Shown here piece after piece: positions 1-5,967 of a DNA stretch of 7,718 nucleotides (the stretch's first letter is position 1; each line of letters starts with the position of its first letter). Source of the stretch: Faecalicatena fissicatena (GTDB lineage Bacteria > Bacillota > Clostridia > Lachnospirales > Lachnospiraceae); contig LDAQ01000169.1 of NCBI GenBank assembly GCA_001028025.1, positions 1 through 7,718 on the forward strand, written 5' to 3'. Both the position numbers and the translations under genes were made by a program. The notes beneath the pieces are model-generated. The model was not told the origin of the DNA. It did not search any database and worked only from the letters and a program-made list of their open reading frames with translations.

Positions 1-1
1 C

Positions 2-292
2 CCCGCCGGCGCCGTATTCTCCATCAAGGGCAGGCTGGGTGCATCCTGGCGGGAGACGGCCGGTATGGGGGAAGGCGTTAGGTGCGAGCGGCGTATGGGG
101 ATGGGGGTGCGTGGGAGAGATATATGGGGACGGTTAAACAGGGAGTGTTTGGCGGAGATGTGTATGGATAAAATGGCAGGTGAGGATTTGGGCTGGGAAT
201 TGGAAGAGAGAGTCGGGAATTTGAGAAGGATAAAAAGTAAATATTGCACGTTTTTTATAAAAAAATTGTATGGGGAGAGGGGAAATGCTTGA
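2..292 (+). CDS. Possible 3' end of an upstream gene, unrecognised
   Basis: A reading frame is open from the left window edge to a TGA at 290-292. Its first 25 or so codons (PAGAVFSIKGRLG..., ending near ATG 65) use GC-rich third positions like a real gene. From about residue 30 onward the composition drifts to Arg, Gly and Met from a G-rich strand and no longer resembles a conserved protein. Another frame is also open from the edge but stops at 79-81, so the true gene end could lie there instead. I recognise no family. Beyond the possible gene tail, positions 80-364 show only G-runs, four TATGGGG copies and an AT-rich tract near 240-300. That tract carries a weak promoter-like pair, TTGCAC at 244-249 and TTGTAT at 266-271, too poor to call. 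Confidence 0.22.
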   Translation, partial: PAGAVFSIKGRLGASWRETAGMGEGVRCERRMGMGVRGRDIWGRLNRECLAEMCMDKMAGEDLGWELEERVGNLRRIKSKYCTFFIKKLYGERGNA

Positions 293-364
293 AAATTTTT
301 TTTGAAAGGTGTATTGTTGTATCTGTTCGGGATTATTAAGTGTGAGAAATGTGAGGAGAAAATT

Positions 365-1636
365 ATGAGCAGCTACAGTTTTTTACTAGATTTGGCAATT
401 ATCTTGTTATTCACGAAGGTTCTCGGGCTTTTGACGAAGAAGGTCCAGATGCCTCAGGTTGTGGGGGCGCTTTTGGCGGGGCTTTTGCTTGGGCCGGCCG
501 GAATTGGGATTCTTGGGGAGACTTCTTTTATTCATGCGGTGGCCGAGATCGGGGTTATTGTGCTGATGTTCTGTGCGGGGATGGAGACGGATATTAAGGA
601 GCTGAAAGCAAGTGGTAAGGCATCTTTTGTTATTGCACTTTGCGGTGTGATTGTTCCGCTTCTGGGCGGTTTTGGAGCGGCTTATTTTTTTAACAGGCCG
701 GGGATGATCACATCGGATGTGGATACGAGTGTGTTTCTTCAGAATATTTTTATCGGAGTGATTCTGACGGCCACATCTGTAAGTATTACAGTTGAAACAC
801 TGAAAGAACTGGGAAAATTGAAAACCCGTTCAGGAAATGCCATTTTGGGGGCGGCTATTATAGATGATATTCTGGGTATCATTGCACTTACGATTGTAAC
901 AAGTCTGGCAGACTCTTCTGTGAAGCTGGGGACGGTTCTGCTGAAACTTGTCGGTTTCTTTGTTTTTGCGGGTGTGGTTGGATTTCTATTTTACCGGCTG
1001 TACAAGAACTGGGTGGACAAGGCCAGGAAGGAAATGCACCGCCATACGATCGTTGCATTTGTGTTCTGCCTTCTGATGTCTTATATTGCGGAGGAAGTTT
1101 TTGGCGTTGCGGATATAACAGGTGCGTTTATAGCGGGACTGATTATCTCGAACGTGGAACGTTCTACATATCTGGAAAGCAAGTTTGATACCATATCTTA
1201 CATGCTGCTGTCACCTGTATTTTTTGCAAGTATCGGACTGAAAGTTGTACTGCCTGAGATGTCCGCGGCGATTGTTGGATTTGCAGTTGTTCTGACAATT
1301 GTAGCGATTCTTACAAAAGTGGTAGGATGCGGACTGGGAGCCAAGATGTGCAGATATCAGAATTACCAGGCGAAACGTATTGGTGTGGGAATGATATCCA
1401 GGGGCGAGGTTGCGCTGATTGTGGCCAGCAAGGGATCCAGCCTGGGGCTGCTTGGTTCTGCGTTTCTCGGGCCGGTTATCATTGTTGTAGTGATCACAAC
1501 AATAATTACGCCTGTGTTGTTAAAGGTTGTATTCAGGCCGGGTACAGCACAGATTCAGGAGCAGCCTGTTCCTGAAAATGAGATGGTTACAAGCTACTAT
1601 GAAAATGCAAATGAAATACGTGGAGAAGGACGCTGA
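365..1636 (+). CDS. Cation:proton antiporter, CPA2 (KefB/NapA-type) membrane domain
   Basis: This is a predicted inner-membrane Na+(or K+)/H+ exchanger of the Na_H_Exchanger family (PF00999), 423 residues and almost entirely hydrophobic helices. Visible landmarks are the N-terminal LLGPAGIGIL segment, the AGMETD loop near residue 72, TATSVSIT at 135-142, the ion-binding double aspartate in AAIIDD (D167-D168), and GMISRGEVALI near 342-352, whose Arg sits where CPA2 transporters carry a basic residue. A double Asp is typical of electrogenic CPA2 members; that is family knowledge. The protein ends about 30 residues after the last helix, so it lacks the C-terminal TrkA-N/RCK nucleotide-binding domain of full KefB/KefC. 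I chose ATG 365 because AGGAG at 354-358 is spaced six bases from it. An in-frame TTG at 302 would add 21 residues with no ribosome binding site. Glycine GGG codons are unusually dense in the first third. No partner subunit is adjacent. The transported ion cannot be told from sequence. Confidence 0.9.
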   Translation: MSSYSFLLDLAIILLFTKVLGLLTKKVQMPQVVGALLAGLLLGPAGIGILGETSFIHAVAEIGVIVLMFCAGMETDIKELKASGKASFVIALCGVIVPLLGGFGAAYFFNRPGMITSDVDTSVFLQNIFIGVILTATSVSITVETLKELGKLKTRSGNAILGAAIIDDILGIIALTIVTSLADSSVKLGTVLLKLVGFFVFAGVVGFLFYRLYKNWVDKARKEMHRHTIVAFVFCLLMSYIAEEVFGVADITGAFIAGLIISNVERSTYLESKFDTISYMLLSPVFFASIGLKVVLPEMSAAIVGFAVVLTIVAILTKVVGCGLGAKMCRYQNYQAKRIGVGMISRGEVALIVASKGSSLGLLGSAFLGPVIIVVVITTIITPVLLKVVFRPGTAQIQEQPVPENEMVTSYYENANEIRGEGR

Positions 1637-1649
1637 TCAGGCGTCCTTC
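1625..1649 (+). terminator. Hairpin over the antiporter stop codon, possible terminator
   Basis: A perfect 9-bp stem, GAAGGACGC (1625-1633) with GCGTCCTTC (1641-1649), encloses a 7-base loop that contains the TGA stop. It lies in the 69-base gap between convergent genes, so it could fold in transcripts from either side. Neither strand has a U-tract directly after the stem, so it is not a textbook intrinsic terminator. It may instead stabilise the 3' end. Confidence 0.4.
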
Positions 1650-1705
1650 CTGCGTATAAAAAGGGGGTATACCGTAAAAAAGCCGGGCTATGTAAATGCT
1701 ATTTC

Positions 1706-3409
1706 TCAGAACTTACGAGCCTGCTCAAATGTGTTATACAGGTTCAGCTGCCCATACCCCCATTCTCTGTTTGGAAATGTCATATTGGGCGGACGCACGG
1801 CTCCCAGGATCAGCAGGCTTTTGATCTGGTAAGAATCAATGCGGGGATTTCCAAGCTGGTAAATGATCCACTCCAAAAGCAATGCAGTTGCACCTGCCGT
1901 AATACCTGTGGATATACTGGAGCCGGACCTGACAGCGTAACGCCCATTTGGCAGAGCGCCTTTTACATCGATTCCCGGTGCGGTAACATCCGGATTGATC
2001 TGTTCATATCGCGTGTATCCTCTGCCGGAACTTAAGGCAATGCTGTTGTTGGCACCATTATAATAGGAAACAACGATTGTGCTGATGGTATTACCCGGGT
2101 TGGTCAGCGTGTAGTAAGGGTCTGCGTTTAAAAAGTATACTTCACCCCCTATAAATTCTTTGACAGGCAGCCAGATATGAAATTGTCCGTCAATCGTCTG
2201 TACCGGTATGACATTTACCTTCCAGATACCGGGGACGGGGGCCCGAAAACTGAAAAAGGCCAGTTCTGAAGTACTTACTTCCAAAATCAGCCGGTAATTA
2301 ACCGTGACGCGTGTCCTCTCAAAGATAAAATCATACACAGAAGTGGAGCTGGTTTCTACCGCAACCGGCGTTGTTGTCTCACCCGAGGGTGAGGTCAGGG
2401 TGAGGGAAAGAATATTGGGGATATCCGTCCATAACTCCATTACGAAGCCGGGCACATTTTCACCAACCCGGATTTCTACCGTATTTGTCGAAGAGCCATT
2501 GTGAAGGTCATAGGAATAATGATGCCTCTGGTCTGCTTCATTACCGCCGCCAATAACTGGTATGCGGCTGTTGAGGGTACTGTAATGCTCCAGTATCTGA
2601 GAGAGCGGTGTCAGGCTGATGTGTCCGCCCATATTGGTTCCAAGCGCGATGCACAGCACCAGCGGCATATTTTTGGCCGTTGCCAGGTCATTTAAATACC
2701 GGAGGCCCAGCAGAATATCGGTATCCTGGTAACAGGGGGTCGAGGCCGGAACAAAATAGTAATCACGAAGATACTGTTTGGCCTGTTTTAACTTGACTAC
2801 TGCAATGGTACATTCCGGAGCTGCCCCCAGAAACTGTTCCTCAGGGTTGCCGCTGCCCGCCGCCAGGCTGGCCAGGAATGTACCATGTCCTAATTCATCT
2901 TCTGAGGGGACTGCTGATTTGGGATTATCAGATTGAAGCGCTTCATCAATCATTTCCTGTGTATATTCAGTTCCGTAGGCGAAGCTTTCCGGCGGCGCGC
3001 CGGTCTGTATTGTCTGGTCCCAGATCCCTGCAATTCTGGTTGAACCGTCCAGGTTTCGGAAAATCGAATTGGTATAATCAATCCCTGTATCCACGAATCC
3101 GATCATAACATTTTTTCCTTTGAGCTGCAGGGTGGGATAGTTCTGGATTGCCAGGATGCCGGCCTGGTTCAGGGCTTCCATGCTTAGAAGGGAATAGCAT
3201 TTTGGAATGGTGCGGTAAGGATATCTCCCAAGATTGACGGGATCTGCCTGGATAGCGGATACATAAATACAGTGATAATCGAAATCACCTGCCTGCTCGC
3301 ACAACTGATCCATTGGAATGTTGGACAGTGTACGCGGAAGCGTATCGGTTATGACAAAATCACGGAAATCTTCAGATAGAATACGTTCTCTGCATATATT
3401 AGAATCCAT
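1706..3409 (-). CDS. S8 subtilisin-like serine protease, Csp (germination protease)-like
   Basis: This is a 567-residue S8 peptidase. The catalytic residues are all visible: Asp107 in FVDTG, His175 in ELGHGT, oxyanion Asn290 in GGGNE, and Ser498 in GSSIST. The last motif replaces the usual GTSMA with G-S-S-I-S-T and lacks the normal downstream Pro. Residues 1 to about 90 form a likely prodomain. Between Asn290 and Ser498 lie about 200 residues, longer than in ordinary subtilisins and rich in beta-type sequence (about 305-430). This matches the jelly-roll insertion known from clostridial CspB. There is no signal peptide, so it should be made in the cytosol or mother cell. Length and architecture agree with Csp proteases, which process the cortex hydrolase SleC during germination, but Lachnospiraceae carry several paralogues and the substrate here is unknown. 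The start ATG has only a weak ribosome binding site. A sigma-E-like promoter lies 27 bases upstream. The gene stands alone, divergent from the zinc-ribbon operon. Confidence 0.85.
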   Translation of the reverse strand: MDSNICRERILSEDFRDFVITDTLPRTLSNIPMDQLCEQAGDFDYHCIYVSAIQADPVNLGRYPYRTIPKCYSLLSMEALNQAGILAIQNYPTLQLKGKNVMIGFVDTGIDYTNSIFRNLDGSTRIAGIWDQTIQTGAPPESFAYGTEYTQEMIDEALQSDNPKSAVPSEDELGHGTFLASLAAGSGNPEEQFLGAAPECTIAVVKLKQAKQYLRDYYFVPASTPCYQDTDILLGLRYLNDLATAKNMPLVLCIALGTNMGGHISLTPLSQILEHYSTLNSRIPVIGGGNEADQRHHYSYDLHNGSSTNTVEIRVGENVPGFVMELWTDIPNILSLTLTSPSGETTTPVAVETSSTSVYDFIFERTRVTVNYRLILEVSTSELAFFSFRAPVPGIWKVNVIPVQTIDGQFHIWLPVKEFIGGEVYFLNADPYYTLTNPGNTISTIVVSYYNGANNSIALSSGRGYTRYEQINPDVTAPGIDVKGALPNGRYAVRSGSSISTGITAGATALLLEWIIYQLGNPRIDSYQIKSLLILGAVRPPNMTFPNREWGYGQLNLYNTFEQARKF

Positions 3410-3435
3410 TTCAAATATCCATTCTGTTTTTAATA

Positions 3436-3465
3436 AGTATATGAATACCCGGTAGCAGAATATGC
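3436..3465 (-). promoter_or_regulatory. Candidate sporulation sigma-E promoter of the subtilase
   Basis: On the minus strand GCATATT (3459-3465) is followed after 15 bases by CATATACT (3436-3443). Bacillus and Clostridium sigma-E promoters have a -35 near KHATATT and a -10 near CATACAHT with about this spacing. The -35 matches well and the -10 matches six of eight positions. Transcription would start near 3429, giving a leader of about 20 bases. A Csp-like protease made in the mother cell would fit. No comparably good sigma-A promoter was seen on this strand. Confidence 0.4.
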
Positions 3466-3476
3466 GGGGATTCTTA

Positions 3477-3501
3477 ACTGTCTGCCATGGGACAGACCAG
3501 T
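3477..3501. promoter_or_regulatory. Inverted repeat between divergent promoters
   Basis: ACTGTCTG (3477-3484) faces CAGA-C-CAGT (3493-3501) across an 8-base centre, making an 8-bp stem with one bulged C. It sits between the candidate sigma-E promoter of the subtilase and the sigma-A promoter of the zinc-ribbon operon, a usual place for a regulator site. A second, weaker repeat, GAATACCC (3443-3450) with GGGGATTC (3466-3473), overlaps the sigma-E-like elements. Confidence 0.3.
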
Positions 3502-3533
3502 GCTAAAATTAATATTAAATAAAGGAAAATCGG

Positions 3534-3561
3534 TTGAAGTTGGCATATTATGGGGTATAAT
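3534..3561 (+). promoter_or_regulatory. Sigma-A promoter of the zinc-ribbon/LspA operon
   Basis: TTGAAG (3534-3539) and a perfect TATAAT (3556-3561) are separated by 16 bases. Initiation would fall near 3568, which leaves a leader of about 54 bases before ATG 3622. This placement makes the in-frame ATG at 3574 nearly leaderless and supports the later start. Confidence 0.75.
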
Positions 3562-3621
3562 GTATTATAAATAATGAATCCGTATGTGACAGGATTTAAA
3601 TACGAAGGGAGATACACAGAT

Positions 3622-4473
3622 ATGAAAGCATTTTTTGAGGACTTGGGCAGAAAAATCGGTGAAACAGCGGAAACAGTAACGAATAAGGCGGGGGAGGCAG
3701 TTGAGATTCAGAGACTGCGCAATCAGATCAGAGCGCTGGAGCGGGGCAATGAGAGAGATTATGCTGAACTTGGTAAGATGGTTTATGACCATTATAAAGA
3801 AGGCGAAGTGGTAGATTCAGAGGCCATCGGCATCTGTGATGCGATTCAGAACAGAGAGGAAAGCATCGAAAAATATGAGCAGCAGATATCGGATGTGAAG
3901 GGCGATGTTACATGTGGCGGATGCGGTAAGTCCGTAGCAAAAGAGATGGCATATTGTCCGCACTGCGGATCTAAGGTTCCTGAGCAGACCGAATCAAAAG
4001 AGAGCGACTACGCAGATGCCGTGAAGGAGAAAGTTGTGGATATGGCCGGGAAGATGAAAGAGAAAGCAGAAGCTGCAGCCGATACAGTACGGGAAAAGGC
4101 AGAAAGCACCGCGGAGACCGTGAAAGAAAAAGCTGGAACAACAGCGGAATCTGTGAGGGAAAGGACCGAAGAGGCAGCAGATACTGCAATGGAAAAGACA
4201 GAAAATACAGCTGACATCGTAAAGGAAAAGGCGGAAAACGCAGCGGATACCGTAAAAGAAAAGGCGGAAAACGCGGCGGATACCGTAAAAGAAAAGACGG
4301 AAAACGCAGCGGATACTGTAAAAGAAAAGACTGCGGAAGCGGCAGATGCTCTGAAGGAGAAGACGGCAGAGGCAGTGGAGACCGTAAAGGAAAAGGCAGA
4401 GAATGCGGCAGAGGCGGTGAAGGAAAAAGCAAAAGAAGCGGAAGAAAAAATAAAATCCATGACAGAAGAGTAG
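3622..4473 (+). CDS. Zinc-ribbon protein with 13 LEA-like 11-residue repeats
   Basis: This is a 283-residue, highly charged soluble protein of unknown function. Residues 1-92 look helical and possibly coiled-coil (IQRLRNQIRALERG near 29-42). A zinc ribbon follows, with C98-x2-C101 and C112-x2-C115 (CGGC ... CPHC). Residues 134-276 are exactly 13 consecutive 11-residue repeats without an insertion or deletion, consensus V-K-E-K-A-E-x-A-A-D-T, then a seven-residue tail. Read as A-A-D-T-V-K-E-K-A-E-N, the unit closely resembles the LEA group 3 consensus TAQAAKEKAGE and should form long amphipathic helices, as in desiccation or membrane-protecting proteins; that comparison is from memory. ATG 3622 is chosen because AAGGGAG (3605-3611) precedes it by ten bases; ATG 3574 has no ribosome binding site. 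There is no signal peptide or membrane helix. It is the first gene of an operon with an LspA-like gene ten bases downstream. A role in stress protection or membrane association is inferred. Confidence 0.85.
   Translation: MKAFFEDLGRKIGETAETVTNKAGEAVEIQRLRNQIRALERGNERDYAELGKMVYDHYKEGEVVDSEAIGICDAIQNREESIEKYEQQISDVKGDVTCGGCGKSVAKEMAYCPHCGSKVPEQTESKESDYADAVKEKVVDMAGKMKEKAEAAADTVREKAESTAETVKEKAGTTAESVRERTEEAADTAMEKTENTADIVKEKAENAADTVKEKAENAADTVKEKTENAADTVKEKTAEAADALKEKTAEAVETVKEKAENAAEAVKEKAKEAEEKIKSMTEE
4021..4449 (+). repeat. Tandem array of 13 coding 33-bp units
   Basis: Thirteen 33-bp units run in perfect register, each coding one 11-residue repeat. The units at 4219-4251, 4252-4284 and 4285-4317 are nearly identical (two or three differences between neighbours, mostly synonymous), so they are the youngest copies. 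Units toward both ends have diverged to similar protein but different DNA. The array explains why long open frames also appear on the opposite strand here. Confidence 0.9.
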
Positions 4474-4483
4474 GGGGAACTCC

Positions 4484-4963
4484 ATGATTATTTTGGTTTT
4501 AATGAGTCTGACGCTAAGTCTTGCGCTTGCCGATATTGCGATTAAGTCCTACGTAGAAGGATATATGAAAAAGGGGGAGGAACGCACGGCATGTAAAGGC
4601 AGGGTTATGATACGCAAGGTATATAATAAAGGGATGTGCCTGAACCTGTTTGAGGATCATCAGGATTTTGTGAAGATATCATCCGCCATAGTGACGATGC
4701 TGCTTACGATCTATCAGTGTATCACCCTGGTCAGAAAAAGGCATTACCTCAAAAAAGCAGGTCTGTCCCTGATGACGGCCGGGGCGTGGAGCAATACCTT
4801 TGACAGATGGATACGCGGTTATGTGATTGATTATGTTGGTTTTAAGACAAAATGGGAAAAAATCACAAAGATTACGTATAATCTCGGTGACTTTTTCCTG
4901 GCGGCCGGAGCCGTGCTTATGATGTTGTCTTCTATATTCAATTTTAAGAAAAAAAAGAACTGA
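4484..4963 (+). CDS. Lipoprotein signal peptidase II (LspA)-like membrane protease
   Basis: This 159-residue membrane protein has about four hydrophobic segments (near 1-20, 63-83, 92-106 and 132-152) and the order of LspA motifs. These are D17-x3-K21 at the end of helix 1, YNKG (N48, G50), GAWSNTFDR with Asp107, GYVIDY with D116, and YNLGD with Asp136. Asp107 and Asp136 correspond to the catalytic aspartate pair of this aspartic protease, which removes signal peptides from diacylated prolipoproteins in the membrane. Length is normal for the family. Divergent points are Gly135 instead of the usual Ala in FNxAD and Ile20 instead of Ser or Thr before K21. Start ATG 4484 follows an AGGGGGAA ribosome binding site. 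The housekeeping lspA usually sits next to rluD, whereas this copy follows a zinc-ribbon repeat protein, so I read it as a second, specialised paralogue. The final codons overlap the convergent dehydrogenase gene. Confidence 0.82.
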   Translation: MIILVLMSLTLSLALADIAIKSYVEGYMKKGEERTACKGRVMIRKVYNKGMCLNLFEDHQDFVKISSAIVTMLLTIYQCITLVRKRHYLKKAGLSLMTAGAWSNTFDRWIRGYVIDYVGFKTKWEKITKITYNLGDFFLAAGAVLMMLSSIFNFKKKKN

Positions 4964-5876
4964 TCTGTCCGGCAATGATATCCATAAGGCGGGTGCGGGA
5001 TTCCACGCTCGCCCAGCCGATATGCGGGGTAATGAGCAGTCTCCGGCTGTCCGAAAAGGCGCGCAGAGGGCTGTCTTTGGACATTGGCTCCTGGGAGAGC
5101 ACGTCCAGTCCGGCAGCTGCGATCAGTTTCTGATCCAATGCGGCAGCAAGCGCATTTTCCTCCACGATCTGGCCGCGGCCGAGATTGAGGAAGATCGCAT
5201 GCGGCTGCATTTTTTGGAAGGCCGGCCCGTCCATCAGACCTTCGGTGTACTGGTTCAGCGGGGCATGCACGGACACGATATCGGAGGAAGAAAGAAGCGT
5301 GTCAAAGTCAACCTGTTGGTAACCAGCCTGCGGCGGCGCACCGGAGGGCGAGCAGTAGATGACATGAGCACCGAAAGCTTCTGCTATGGAAGCCACACGG
5401 CGGCCGATGTTCCCCAGTCCGATAATGCCCCAGGTCATCCCTTTCAGTTCATGGAAGGCCTCTGCAAAATGAGAGAATGCAGTATCATTCACATAACGGC
5501 CGCTTTTTACGTAATTGTCATAGTAGCTCAGTTTTTCGAGGAGATAGAAAAGCATGGCAAAAGTGTGCTGGGCGACGGATTCTGTGGAATAATCCGCAAC
5601 GTTGCGCCAGGCTATGCCTCTTTTGTCAAGATATTCTTTGTCCAGAACATCCGTCCCGGTAGCTGTTACACAGATGAGCTTCAGATGTCCTGCGGTGTGT
5701 ATGGTCTGTTCATTGATATCTATTTTGTTTATTACGAGTACATCCGCATCCTTAACACGTTCCGGTACTTCTGCGGAGGTGGAAAAAGGGTATTTGACGA
5801 CATCCCCTAACTTGTCGAAACAGGACAGGTCAATATCCTCCCCGATCGTCTTTGCATCCAGAAATACAATTTTCAT
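4944..5876 (-). CDS. D-isomer-specific 2-hydroxyacid dehydrogenase
   Basis: This 310-residue cytosolic oxidoreductase interconverts a 2-oxoacid and a D-2-hydroxyacid using NAD(P)H. It is close in type to glycerate dehydrogenase/hydroxypyruvate reductase, but the substrate is not determined. The Rossmann motif GLGNIG is at 153-158. The catalytic set is Arg234 (NLGRGQ), Glu263 (SQEP) and His285 (TPHIGWAS), with the conserved Asp258 in GLDV. After the second strand of the nucleotide fold (HVIYCSPSG) there is no Asp, the residue that usually selects NAD, so NADP use is possible. Length is normal for the family. The start is well fixed by AAGGAGTT (5881-5888, minus strand) six bases upstream. The gene has its own promoter with an internal inverted repeat, and its 3' end overlaps the LspA-like gene tail to tail by 20 bases. 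Confidence 0.92.
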   Translation of the reverse strand: MKIVFLDAKTIGEDIDLSCFDKLGDVVKYPFSTSAEVPERVKDADVLVINKIDINEQTIHTAGHLKLICVTATGTDVLDKEYLDKRGIAWRNVADYSTESVAQHTFAMLFYLLEKLSYYDNYVKSGRYVNDTAFSHFAEAFHELKGMTWGIIGLGNIGRRVASIAEAFGAHVIYCSPSGAPPQAGYQQVDFDTLLSSSDIVSVHAPLNQYTEGLMDGPAFQKMQPHAIFLNLGRGQIVEENALAAALDQKLIAAAGLDVLSQEPMSKDSPLRAFSDSRRLLITPHIGWASVESRTRLMDIIAGQISSFFS

Positions 5877-5920
5877 AATGAACTCCTTTCTTTTTCTGTT
5901 GGCAATACCAATATTCTTAT

Positions 5921-5948
5921 CTTATAGGAAAGTTCGTTGAACTTGCAA
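5921..5948 (-). promoter_or_regulatory. Dehydrogenase promoter with operator-like inverted repeat
   Basis: On the minus strand TTGCAA (5943-5948) and TATAAG (5921-5926) are 16 bases apart, a plausible sigma-A promoter about 45 bases upstream of ATG 5876. A perfect inverted repeat, AAGTTC-GTT-GAACTT (5930-5944), occupies the spacer and touches the -35 box. That is where a repressor would block polymerase. The regulator is unknown. Confidence 0.5.
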
Positions 5949-5951
5949 GAT

Positions 5952-5967
5952 AAAAAGCCCTCCGGGC
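5952..5967 (-). terminator. Small terminator-like hairpin, minus strand
   Basis: Read on the minus strand, GCCC-GGA-GGGC is followed at once by five T. The stem is only four base pairs but all GC. No gene on the minus strand obviously ends here, so it may be part of the GC-rich element next to it, or stop antisense transcription into the dehydrogenase promoter. Confidence 0.35.

Noticed and set aside
302..364. Longer antiporter start at TTG 302
   Set aside because: No ribosome binding site, a Lys/Glu/Cys-rich 21-residue extension unlike antiporter N-termini, and a well-spaced AGGAG before ATG 365.
1666..1673. GGTATACC palindrome between A-runs
   Set aside because: It is short, leaves no loop for a hairpin and has no counterpart nearby; probably chance in an AT-rich gap.
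3574..3621. Longer zinc-ribbon protein start at ATG 3574
   Set aside because: It would lie about six bases from the predicted transcription start and has no ribosome binding site, whereas ATG 3622 has AAGGGAG upstream.
4021..4449. CRISPR-like array
   Set aside because: The 33-bp units are directly adjacent without spacers and are in-frame coding repeats.
3971..4485. Long open frames on the minus strand across the 33-bp repeats
   Set aside because: They exist because a 33-bp period lacks stop codons in every frame. The translations are low-complexity Phe/Leu/Ser/Arg strings with no gene-like start.
5022..5810. 262-codon plus-strand frame opposite the dehydrogenase
   Set aside because: The minus-strand dehydrogenase has full catalytic motifs and a strong ribosome binding site. 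The opposite frame shows no family motif.
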